Positions 1 through 12,800 of a DNA stretch of 64,000 bases are shown one piece after another (within the stretch, counting starts at the first letter, position 1; every line of letters starts with the position of its first letter). Below the pieces are notes generated by a model. It ran no database searches, was not told the DNA's origin, and saw nothing but the letters and a program-made list of their open reading frames with translations. Both the position numbers and the translations under genes were made by a program. This DNA comes from Paramarasmius palmivorus. Taxonomy: Eukaryota; Basidiomycota; Agaricomycetes; Agaricales; Marasmiaceae. The stretch covers positions 1 through 64,000 of the forward strand of contig JAYKXP010000048.1 of assembly GCA_037176845.1 (NCBI GenBank), given 5' to 3'.

Positions 1-3000
1 CACTTCAATTTTGGCATGGAATATTCGCGCAGGACTTCAATAATCACGTGAACCACGTCTGGTTCTGGAGTAAGGTGGCCTGATTGATACTATTTTTAGT
101 TCAAAGGCTCAATTTCAACGCCAGGAAACCTCTCAATCGTCACCTCTCAGTGAACAACAATGTAGTAGACAAGCTTACAATACCGAAGAACCACCAGACC
201 AAAGGCCCCAGCGAGCAGAGGACAATGAGCCCGAACTCACACCTGACAATAGTAGTATAACTAAGATACTCTATTGGTGGTCTTCTAGGCTAACGTGTAA
301 ATAGTCAAGCTCACCGTCACCGTAGCTGAAAAACAAACATTGATCCGATTTTTTTTACCACTCTATCATGATGATGAAAACACAGATGTAACCTCATCAA
401 GGGCCGAAGAAGGAAATGAGGAGACTGAGAAACAAGGCCTTGTGGAGGAGAATACGCACCTGGAGCAGTTAGTTTCAGCGCATGTTAACGCCGACACTGA
501 AACAGGATAGACCTAATAACGATTTCTTCATGATTTCTTCAAAGAAAAGCATATCTTTAACGAGTTCATTTTACTTTTCATCTTTGGGCAATGTGTATAG
601 GAAGCGTACGATATGAGTTTCACGGTACCGAAATTCATTCTTGACTATCTTTATGCCACACCTCAAAACTGGAATAATATGAGACGTACTTCGGATATGC
701 TGAGAAGTGAAAACCTGGTTGTGTATTGGACACCAATTGGGGGTCCGAAGGCATTCAAGAAGTTTTTGCGTTCTAATGACAGAATTTCGCCACGCCAATC
801 CTTGCTATCATTCTTCATTGTGTCCCGCGACTGTCATTGGACATAAAATTGACTTCTTTATCAACGTGTAATATCTACTCATCAATTGTCACTTGTACCG
901 GAAAACGGCCTGAGTGGGTTGGTGCAAGGGAGTTCACTGTTTGCGCAAATTGTTATTGCCCATGAAGCAGATATCAAAGGCCCGAGACCATAAAAGTTCG
1001 AGTTAATTGAGCATAAGAAGAACAAGCACCTCCCAACCGCATACGCCGTTCCAAAAACCCTCAAAACAGCTTCAGAGATCTCAAAGAATGATATATGCCT
1101 CTCGATGCCTCAATTTGAATGTACTTCAGCTAATTAATAGCCTAGGAATCGACAAGGGGCCTTTGCATGGATACGTCGCATCTATTGAATGACGAACATC
1201 TAGATTGCCTCTGATGGACATCGGGTATTCTACATGTGATATTTCAGTGTTTTCCGAGTTGTATCGTTTTAGATCTCAGAGGTCAAGCATCGCAGAATCT
1301 TGGCAGAATGAGAATCTCACCAGAATAAGAATCTTACCGCCCGTGTGACTTTCGAGTGTGACGTTTTTCATCCTCTTTGTCTCTTCCTCCACACAACCAT
1401 TACTTCACGAACACCATTACTTCGCTCTGATGACCAAAATCACAGAACAGGCTCGACAAGCAAACAAAGTAGCTTGTGCTAGTTATCGTTCTTGGTAGGG
1501 GGGGGGAAACTACACCAATAGGTTGCCTATTCCCCATGTTCCATTTTGCCATGCACCACCTGGAGTAGACAGTCGGCGTGCTGGGAGCGAAGCGGGGAAG
1601 CGCGGAACACCCAGGTGAGTCATGGAGTGATAAAACTTATACCAATTTCAGACACACTCTTTCTAGCATGCGCTTCCGACACGCGGTAAAGCAAACCTTC
1701 AAACCCCCAAAGTATCGTCATAAAGAGAATCCAACAGTACGAATGACAGAGATTCTATCTGGATTTTAATCTTAATACTACACTCCCCAGAGATGCTGCT
1801 GGACCTTTCGTCCTGCATCCTCGCCTGAGCACAATCCGGGCAACGAAGCCGTCACAGAAAGTAGACACAGCACCCCCACCATTGGTTCTCAAGTTTAGGG
1901 CAACTACGGGGACAGTTACACAACAACCACTCACCGTTCTCCATTCATATCCAGCACACAGAATCGGGTTTCATCCATTACAACCACTAGATATCATGTA
2001 CCAGTATGATATTAACATGAGCTCTAATGAAATTCAAGTACCGGAAGCGCCAGACGGAAGCAATAATTCATTCTTTATGGTGTACTAGAATCGGATTAAA
2101 ATCAAGTAAATGATTAATGTAATCACTCGAGGAAACGGAGCTGGAGGCAGCTAGGCGAGAGCGTACCTTGAATAATCACGCAGTCCGCCTCATTCATTTG
2201 CTTGAGAGAGTGCAACTTTTTCTTCTGCCAGTCATTGCATGTCCAACCTGATTGGCGACCTCAAGTTCAAGCAGCAAGACATCCTGCGGCGAAACTAACG
2301 AGGCCACGCAAACATCTTGTGTACGAATGCATTGATGTCATTACCCCGGTCCAGGAGCTTCCCTGCGAAGACGGCGGTTTGGCAAAATGTATATTCATGA
2401 CGTCCGTCGCAATTTGAGCAGCCAAATACAGCCAGCAGCAGTTTCATCGGCGTTCTCCTCAGCCTGAGATCCACAATCATCAGCTCCCACCTATAGAAAA
2501 ATCAGGATATGGCACTTACCAAGCGATGACAAGCTTGCATTTTCTCGTTGATCTTTTTGTTACAGTCGGCCCACGTCGGAATAAACAATAATTCTTGAGT
2601 TGGGGTACTTTGCTGCGTAACCTCTGTAGAGAAACTGGTTATCAAATTAAAAGTACAGCAAAAACGGCGACCAACAGACCCCCAACGTTCAGAGCCACCG
2701 CTTGGAGCCATCGACCAAACGTAGACAGGTTTGACTTGCTTGGTCTTATTCCGCTGCTCTCGGGCTGCGTTAGTGGCGGGCCTTTCGAGTCGTCTGGAAC
2801 TGGTTCGATTCCGATAATTGTGTAATGGCCTGGGAGGTAGAGGGGAGCTAGGGGCAGAACGAAGGCAAGCCCCGCCGGTAAGGGCGTGTCCTCCGGGGGT
2901 AATTACTGCGAGACATTCGTCATGTTCCCCGGTAGAGACAATTGTAATTACTGAAGAGATAAATATTGGGTCACATTCTCAGTAATATTGACAACTTAAC

Positions 3001-3847
3001 GATCCTGGCCATGCTCAATACTGAACGTCCTCACAGCCGGAGTAATACACTCGGGAACTGTCATCATAAAAAAAAATGTAGGAATCAGAATCAACAGGTG
3101 AAATATCGTTGTCATGGTGTGCTTACGCGTCATATGAGATACTGAGTTGGAATATGAAGTCCATCCGTCCTTGGGGTGTCTGGTTTGAAACACTATTGCT
3201 TGATAGAGGAATCTATTATGGCATTGTATGTTTAACTGTTGTAATATCATACATTCCGAGGGCTGAATATCTCTGAGACGGGTGCTGTTCGGCACAGCTA
3301 GTAAACTGCTGGACTATTGGCAAAAAATTAAGGTGTTGGATAATTAGGAGGTGAACGACGTACAAGGGAGTCTCCATTAGCTGTAGGTGACGGAAAACTT
3401 TGAAGGGCATATCTAAGAGCGGTGATTGCTATTCGGCCAAGATAAATGTGGAGTAACCCATACCATTGACTCAGGGCGGTCATCCGACGGAGAAATGTGT
3501 ATTGGGCCTAGTTTGTTGTGCTGCCTCATCAGCAGCGCTTGCCGTATTTCTCGAGCCTAGGAGTGATTTCAAAGACCATGGGTGAACAAAAAGATATGCA
3601 GACGTACCATCTGAAGCCTTATTGCACGTTTGGCACTTCCGCTATGATCAGGACAGTCAACTGGTAGTGTCGTTCAGGCCCAGTGCACTTTTGCAAATTT
3701 GACGCCGCGGGCCATGGTAATAGACGTTGCTGCGAGGTGAGCGGCGAATATCGGCGGCGTCATGATTAAGCATGGTGGAAGTGAAAGGAGAGCTCCTGCG
3801 ATGAACTAAGCAACGCTAATTGTGGCTCTTACCCCACATTCTCCCAG
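1..3847. other. Gene-poor left flank
   Basis: No coding region is supported here. Only short open frames (under about 100 codons) occur on either strand. None shows a recognisable domain, and I could not build a convincing spliced gene from them. A run of ten G lies near 1499-1506. The upstream exons or promoter of the CxC5/CxC6 KDZ gene that begins near 3848 may lie at the right-hand end. A plausible splice acceptor (TCTCCCAG) ends at 3847, but I could not identify the matching donor or start codon. Confidence 0.5.
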
Positions 3848-6800
3848 ACTCCAGAGCACCATTTGGGTTATCAGCCCTCGGAGGACGGAATACCAGCCAC
3901 CAGCGCCCCGGAACACGAGTTTAGCGATTCAAAGGAGACATGGCTTCGAAGACCCGCCAAAAGCTTCAAGCGTCGTGTTCCAAGGACGACAAACAAGCAT
4001 CATAAGAAAGTGAAGTAGCTGGCGACTCCGAAATTGCATTCCAGACTGAGGCGAATTTTCAATTTGCCCAATGATGCACCGTTTGTGGAAGAAAACAACA
4101 CGGGCAACTCCACACTGGAGGATCACAGTGATCTTGCTGGCGAAGACGACAACTTTGAGCGATATGTTCGCATGGTGGACGCAGGGTGCCTCGGTTACGA
4201 TCGCATTGGACGGCATTTATACGTCGTGCAGGGTTGGGATAGTGCGAAGCAGGAGGGACAGGTGAGAAGACGATATGCCCCAGTACATGGCAGCTGATGA
4301 TAATCCACACAACAGGAAATTTGGTATCACATGGAAGCCCGCCTTGTCGGAACAGGTATCCGCGTAACATGTCTCTGCCCCGAGGGAAGAATGCAGGCTC
4401 AGGAATGCATTCATCAAGAGTTCTATCTTGAATTCCGTGAAGACCACTTTAAACCACGCGAACATCTATGGTATCGAGGTGAGTGAAGATAACAAGCAGG
4501 AACGACACCCGTACCTCCGCCCTTTTTCAATTAAACTCCGACAACTCAAAAGTCGATTTTTTACATTAATCCTCGACATATTGTCCAGGAAAAAATTTGT
4601 AAAAATGTACACAGATTCATTTATTTACAGCATATTGTACAAAATAGAGGATATTAAGAGGCTAATTGTAGAATTTCACTATCAAGGGCAAGGAGCATTG
4701 GCTTCTATGAAGAACGGAGAGCAGAAGCAATTTGCACAAAGTGCAGGCAAGAACAATATGTACAAATGGACAAGAAAGCCAGGACAATTTGTACAAAGAG
4801 CGAAGTGAGATGAACCGGATTTGTACAAAGGGCCAATGTGAATGGTGGTTTGTAAAAAGGACAAGTGGCGAACGGTGACTATTTGTAAAAGTCCATCTCC
4901 TTTGAGTCAATCGTCGATAGCAACATACTCACTATCATGCCCATCATCATGTGGTTCATCACTGGTTAGCTCCCTGTCGCCCTCTTCCTCCTCTTGCTCT
5001 TCCCTGCGTTTGACCCAAAGCTTTTCGAAGTTTCTTCCCAGCTGTCGTAGCAGGTCAGCTTGGCGACATGCATAGGCTGCAGCTCCCTCAGCATGAGCGC
5101 CAGTAAAGGTTGTCTCAGCTGCACACTTGTCCCAAATAGAAGCCGTCCATGAAAGGGTTACCAAAACTCGTCGCATTTCTTCTTCAACAAGCATGACCTC
5201 CTCTTGCCAGCGGCGAAGTCTGGCATAAGATTTTGCCCACTCTACACGCAAACCTCCAGAAAATGAGCTTTTACTAACGTAGATGGTTCCAAAAACTCAC
5301 CATTATATAAGGCTTCGTCCGAAGCGTACCCTTTTTGGTCTGCAGCCTGCCATATCCACGATATCTCCCGAAACCCCTCCCCAGTCTTCTTCGCCATTCT
5401 ATCTCGCTTCCGATCCCACTGCTTCTTACTCAGATCACGGTGACTGTTGTCACCCATGTCGCCTTCCTCATCACTTGATTGAGCAACTTCCTGCTGAGCC
5501 CGAACCTTTCCTGTTGCACGAGACTTCTTGCCCAACTTCTTCCTCGGATTTTTCACGGCCCGGTCCTCAGGATCCCCCATACATCTAATGTCCGATTCGT
5601 TAAGCTTCCGCCAAGGTACGATACCATTCTGAAGCCTCTCATAGGCAGCCCAAGCAGTCTGGTACCTGGCTACATGCAGGTGAATCTTGTATTCGTTCTG
5701 CCCAAGCAACTGTGACATTTGCTGAAGCTGCTCTTGGTGTCGTGCCTGGCCCTCCTTATAGGTCAAGAGCCTAGACTTGATTAGAAGAAGGTTTCGAATG
5801 TTGTCCAGACTCTCAGAGCATTGAGCATTCCTAAGACGAAGCTCGATGTCGGCTAAATTGGACGAAGAACAGGCCAAGAGTTGTTGCTGTGTTAGGGATG
5901 AGGGAAGGTAGAGTGGAAGGTCTTCAACTTCAACTGGACCAGCATGTTTGTCGACTGTAGTACCACGAAGGGGAACCACGATAGGCATGAAGTGCGATTG
6001 TTGAAGTTCGAAACGCGCCAACAACTTGCGAAGACGCAAACGTTTGTCGACAATCTCGCTAGTCTGCTTCATCCGCGACCCTTTGCTTTTCAAGGCAACA
6101 TCTTGTTGGAGCTGACGTCTACGCACGTCAATATTCAATGGAATATCTTGAGAACTTGAACACTTACTGTCGTTCCTCAACCTCAAGAGCGAGAATGATG
6201 AAGGACGACGGGCCTTTGGAGAGTAATTCTGCAGCTTTTTCAGGAGCCAGAGTACTCGGGAAAGCTTGGAGTTCCTCTTCAGCTAGCTCACGTCTAACCT
6301 GCTGTAGCGTAATATCTGACAAACATGTAAGTGATACTTGCCAATTACTTGTAGTGGAGACAAACCTGATTCCGGAAGCTCATAGGGATTTGGCTTCATA
6401 CGATCCTTGTCAAACTCTTCCACCATCTTCTTCCACTCATCAATATGAGAAGTTTGGTTGAGCGAGTACGCTTGGTGCAATTCCTCGTTCTTATCTCGCC
6501 ATTCAATGGCAAGTTGGAGGCGATTGAATAATAAAACACCTGGTTGGCCTGTTAGCAATGCACGTATTAGTGGGGAAATAGAACGTACCTAGGCCTACTA
6601 GCTTTTGCCAGTTCCAAAACCCCCAGTGATCATCCAACGTATCATGCCTAGCACCAGGACCCATCTCAGTTGTGCTGGTTGCGATTGGGCCTTGACCAGA
6701 CCAGTTTCTTTCAACCCCTTCACCATCTGTCCGTCCAACACCCGGGCAGTAATTCAAGGAAAAATTCACTTGACAATGAGGGGTGTGACCATAGAGGTGT

Positions 6801-9800
6801 AGCTTTGGGATAACGAACATGAATTCGGGAATTATGCTTGGTCGCTTTTCCGGTGGCAATGCGAGGAGTCGTTCAATAAACCGCTTACAATACTGACAAC
6901 AGATGTCGTATGACAAGCACATCTGTAAGCCGTGATCGTGGTGGCCTAAAACGCATGCAATGACCCAGTCAACATTGCAGTAGCTGTCATCAATCAGCAT
7001 CGATAGATTATTCGAATGGCTCAACTCACCGCTCGCCTTTCTGAAGGTCGCCTACACCGTTGGGTTGGATGAATTCGTGTCGAGCACAACAACCCAACGC
7101 CACGCCAGATGTTGCGTAATGACCTCGAGAGTTCCTTGAGTTGGCATGATCCAGCGCTGCCAATCCAGAACAAGTAGACATCTAGTTCTCGGTAAGTAAG
7201 AAATAAATATTGAACAGTAATTTCCACACCTCAGACTCGTTGGTTGTTGCAAGAAGATACTGTCGATACGGCTCGTCAGGAACCATGTACGACCACCCTG
7301 TCCCCAGGCCTGGGTCTGTAGCTTCGCTTGACACCAGCTTCCGTTTGAGACGAAAACAGGCGTCTACAGCAAGGAAGAGATTATATATGAACCTGTCGCT
7401 TTCATCAGCCATTTCATCGATATGAAGTATAGAAATCGTACCTCTTCTTCGGATTTACGGACTGCCAATTAGGAGGGAGGTTAACTCCAGGACGAGGACA
7501 TGCAGGACATAGCACAGCAAGCTCTCCGTCTGTGGTTTGATCAACTGGTCTAGAGGCATCGTTGCCTCGGCCTCCTCTCTTCAGGGATTTGAGATGTCGC
7601 CATTCCCTTACTGCGCGACGAAAGGAATCATACCGTTTCTAAGGAATCGATTAGAACATAAGGTTGCAAAAAGAACATCGAGATATACCTTGAATGCGAG
7701 GTTCCCAGCGTTGTTTGTCAGCTTTTCTAGACCCCGATAATAGTCGTATGTACTGATTTTCCCAACAAGGGTCATGATGTGAAAATGCTCCAGAAGGCGA
7801 AAGGTAAAGCATGTTTGAGGAACTTTCGTTGTTGCCGGATACCACCGGTGAGCCAGTAACTGCTCACGCATATGTGGCATTCTCCCGCCCTTCGGGCACT
7901 GGCAGTAATGGATGCGCACACGATGAAAGCCGTTCGTGTGAATGACGGTGAAGTTCTTGGGGGTAGACGTGTTTGGTGCTGGACAAGGGACGTTGGAGAG
8001 GTGTCCTAGCTGTATCACTAAGCCTAAATCAGCGAGCATAATCCGCTCGAAGAACTGGCCGTTCCACATCTGAAAGCAGGAATTAGATGGCGTAAAGGAA
8101 AGTCAACCTTCTTACCTCAATGATGTCTAATGGGCTGTCTCGATGGCGCTCCAAGATGCATTCTTTGCAAAAGAGCTCGACAGAGAAGCAATCCCGGCAC
8201 CGAAATTTGGGATCGCTGCCTTTTTTATTGCAGGAACCGCAAATATCGGGGGGGCTCTCACCCCTTCCTTCCCCAATTAATAAAACCTTCAGATAGTCGT
8301 CTCTGAGGCCCAGCCACTCTTTCAAATATTGCTCCTTTGGTATGATATCAGTCATAAGCTCTGGTCAGTAGAAGCAGCAACATACCTTACGCGCAGCATC
8401 TGAAAGCGTTGTTGGGCCCATAGGAGCGGCAAGACCAACCCAATCCTCTCCGTTACCACCAACCCAATCCTCTCCGTTACCACCAACCCAATCCTCTGCG
8501 CTACCACCAACCCCCTCACGGTCAGAGCCATCTCCTTGACAACTACGCTTGCTACTATCTGCAGACTCTGCGCTCGTGATTGCACCGTCTTCGTCGTGGA
8601 CCGTCAAGGTAGCCACACCTTCGGTAATTGCCTGAGACTCACGGCGTGAATGTGTTATGGAGAGAGGTTTGGTAATGATACGACGCTTGTCGGCAGATAG
8701 GGACGAGGAGAATGAGCTGCTGCCCTTGCTGCGTTTGGCTGTCGGTGGTTGCTCATCATCAGCGTCCGAGTCAGAGGAAAAGTCGTTGCTTGTGTATTCG
8801 GACAAACGATTGCGACCACGTTTCGACATGATGGATGAAAAACGTCGTTGGGGAAGTAAGACCTTCTAATTAAGGGTAAACGGAAGTCCTAGAGAACCGG
8901 CTGGGGAATTGTCGGGAAGAAAATATCAAGGCGTGTAAAATGTAGCGGTGAGAGACTGAAGGCAGAAGTAGAATAAGCCACATGTACACCCAGTGAAAGT
9001 TACACGTACCATTGTTTCGTTCCATTTACTTGACCACAAGATACGGGAGCATAGGTGCAGGTGAAGTGGAAGGAGCAAATCGGAATGTGTCACAGCAGGT
9101 GTCACACACGGCACCTGGGTCAGCTGTCCGCTAATTCCTTCGGTACTGTATTTCGAATGAAGACATAGCAAGTACATACATGATATGATCAAAACGGTAT
9201 AGCGAGCTAAAGAAAACAGCGAAAGAACCTAGGAGAAAGCGGAGGAAGGGATGCCGTCCCTCCACCCCTTTATAGCGTCGTTTGAACGTTTGATCTTTTT
9301 AGACTGCCTCACCAGTGCAGACAAAGCCCACAGCGTATCAACTAATCCCATCTCCGACTGCTCCACATCCTCCTCCTGGTTTTGGGCTGCTTTTCCCTTT
9401 CCTTTATCTCCTGCGCCTTCTTCGCCCTGTTCCCCTTCTCCTCCTCCACCACCACCACCTCTCTTCCGATCTTTGCCTGACTTTTTATCCATATACGGAC
9501 CGCCCCCTAGCTCATATATCTCCTGCACCGTTTTGCTGAACTTTTGGAAATCGCCAACATCCCTCTGAGCAAATACCGTGAGCGCCACGCATCCGTAATG
9601 GTAATTCAGTAAAGAGTCCGGTATCTTTTCTTCGCGGTTCTCGGGGAGAGGCTGCCTGACAAGCTTTCCGTCCCATATTTGGCCCTCGTTTATCAACATG
9701 TCGCATAAAGGAGGGGCGTAGAGCTTGGCCATGACGGACAACACGTGGAAATGAACAGTGGGTGATGATTTCGCGGGCGGGATCTTGTCAAGGTCAGGCT

Positions 9801-12800
9801 GCTTTTTGGATATTTTGATATGGGACCTCTTCAAAAACCTGTTGGGAACCTGAAAAGGGCTTAGTTTGAGGTATAGCTGCACCAAAAATAACGCCTACCT
9901 TTAGAAAAGAGCAAACTGGAGGCGTCTTGTTCTTGCCTTCACCGCTCGCTCCCAAACAGGTGTGAAGCTGCTTCAACACGAGAAGGCCATTACGAACGTC
10001 GTCAATCTTCTCAATCTCCCCGCCAGTCATAAATGCTATGTACTATTAAAGATGTTAGCGTCGTTTGCCTGGACCCTTTGTTTGCGAGCTTACATGGTCA
10101 TGCTTTGCATGGGGTATGAGGTGCGCAGCATGGCACCCAGAGGCGTAGGATTCGTAGGCAACGTAGGGACTATATTTGGCCGTACGCTCTGAGAGAACGC
10201 AGTAGGGATATTTGTACCGCTTGCCTTCATGATAGACCTCTACTTCGTCGCGTTTCATGATATTAGAGCGATACCTGGAATCCCGTGTTTGCTTTGCTTC
10301 ACTTGTGCTGGTACGCTCGATCATAGCTGCGGGATCCGCAATAAAACCTTTTTTGTAATCTGTTCATTGGTTGGTAAAAGGAGGCTACAGTTAAGCTCTA
10401 AAACTCACCAACTTTGTAATAAAGAACTTCGCCATCCGCTGGATGATATGTACTTGAAAGTGTGAGCTTCCTGGTTCCCGTGCTGAGCTCGCCTGCTTCA
10501 GGCACTATGCACCATAGCATGAAGAATACCCATCGAAGGGTGTGATCCGTAATGGTAGAGACTATAAGGTGCGGAATTCTGAGTGTAATGTATTGTCTGA
10601 CCACTGCGCCTATACCAAGTTGAGGAGCTGGAACGGAGATATTGCATTTAATATAGAAAGAAGGAACATCGTCAGGGATTCGTAGAAGGTCTGGCTTTTC
10701 AGCCTGAGAAGTGATATTCGATGAGCTTGGCTCTGTTGGAGTCATAACGAGAGACTTGAGGGACCTGGACATGGCGAGTGGTTGAGCTGGAGTGTGTTGG
10801 TACAAGGAAGTGACGGAGAAGGGGAACAAAGGAAGATGAGCGAAAGGAACAAAGGAAGGCAGCTGTCTCTTCTCATGATGTCTGCGGTGTTATCATAGTC
10901 ACCCCGCCATATCGCCGATGCTGTCACAGTGTGCCATTCAAACATATGATACAACGGTAAGGTCGTCAAGAAGTCGAATCAAAGCATTGCCAAGCATCCA
11001 GCAAACCTACATGATAATGCACTTTCTGTTTTTGTCCTTGGTACCGCTCTCTTTCATACCAGAACCACCGACATTTTCGCTTCGTCTCTGCCTCAGGACA
11101 TAAACCAACTGCGTGAAAATAAGGTCCGCATCTTCCGCAGTCTTGGCGGAGGTTTCGAGAAACCCACAATCGTAGCGACGTGCAAGGTTTTGGCCTTCCT
11201 TGGTTGAGACTTCCCTCTTCAATTGCTTGTCTTTCTTATTTCCTACAAGTATGTAAGGAGCACCCTGTTTGATGTTGAAGATAGCTTGACGAAAGTTCTC
11301 GACCCGTTCAAATGAGTGGCGGTCATCAACTGAGTAAACCAAAGCAAACGCCTCGGCCTCACTAAAACGTATGTAAATTTCTGGAAAGATTGAAGCCAAA
11401 TTCTGTTGCTACCCACCGAATCCACTGATCTCTGAGAGTTGCATAGTCCTCTGAGAATATGGTTTGGCATTTCAGCATCGTGCCTCCAAAGATTTCAAGT
11501 TCGCACGCACCTTGCCCTGCGGTATCCAAAATCTCCACAAGACACATTCGATTCGCAATCACTAACTGCTTTCGGTACGCGTCTTCTATCGTTGGATCAT
11601 ACGTCTGTCTATATCTGAGAAGCCGTTCTGTGGGATGCGTTGGGGGAAAGCATACCTCTGATTTGGTGCCGCAATTCCCAGGAAGACATTGAGGACAGGG
11701 AAACATCGCAGATAGACTCGTTCTTACCCAAAAATGAGCCGAGAGTGAACTGAAAGGAGTATTAGTTGGTTTCAGAATGGAGTAAGATGGCTCTTGCCTG
11801 TACCGCCAGCGCCGTCTTTCCAACGCCACCGTCACCAAGCATCGCAATTCTACATTTATCCATTTATGACAATGAGGCAACTGCGAGGAGTTAGCCGCCG
11901 AGAAACCTCGAGGCTTGAGGTGCTGGGATGTCGACAATGAACAAGAAAGCTAATGTGATTTGGTCGATTAACGTCTGCGGTACGTAATATTGAACCGAAA
12001 AGCTTTGATCTGCAAATGCTAGTGAACAAGATTACTGGATATGTATAAGTAGAAGTATCCATACTGCAAGCGTTAAATATCGTGAGTCATGAGTCTGAGT
12101 ATCCAATTAGGTCGCGTAAACCAGGCATAGTAGCAGCATGTACTAAAAGGCGATAGCAAGAAAACATGTAGGTATGCGCCGGTTAAAACCTCCAAAGGGC
12201 AAACGAAGCAGCGAGAAGCGTTGCACCTGGAAGGCTACGTGAAGGAACGCGAAGTATTGCAGCTTCCTGTGCATCAATATCGCGCTAGAGATGAATGAGG
12301 TGTCGGAGAAGATTAGACGCAACGGCAGCTTGAATCACCTCAATGCCGTCTTCAAGCTGAGACAGAGCGGAAAGTTAGCAATCGCCGTAAACGATAGGCA
12401 ACAGCGCTTACTTCTGTATCCAACGAGTCGGCATTCTCCAAATCCTCTGCAACACCCATGCCATCTCCATCCTTCGAACCAGCTTCGGCCGTAACATCCA
12501 CCGTAAGGCCGATGAACTCCCTTGGCGTGCCATTCGTAAGATCGAAAGCGCGACTTGTTGCGTCGAAGAGTACCGAGTCGATGCCGGTGATATCGATTAC
12601 CTCTTGAGGTTTAGACATGGTAAGATCAATATATTCCAAAGCACCGAATAGTGCTTTTTTATCGGGTACTGAGTCAATGGTAGTGAGGTCAACTACCTCC
12701 CGAGGTTTAGATCCAGTGAGGTCGATATACTCTCGGATTCCTGATGTTCTTGAGAGTTTGTGTCGTCGTCGATGTCGGCTTGGTGAGGCGAGTTTTCGTT

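Noticed and set aside
4428..4808. 126-codon open frame in the left inverted repeat, mirrored by a longer frame at 18634-19257
   Set aside because: Low complexity in the frame comes from the repeated TTTGTACAAA units. The frame crosses the insertion junction and the host intron, and shows no domain.
9251..9568. Plus-strand Pro/Ser-rich open frame
   Set aside because: It is the antisense shadow of the Gly/Glu/Lys-rich part of the HNH protein, which has a complete spliced model on the other strand.
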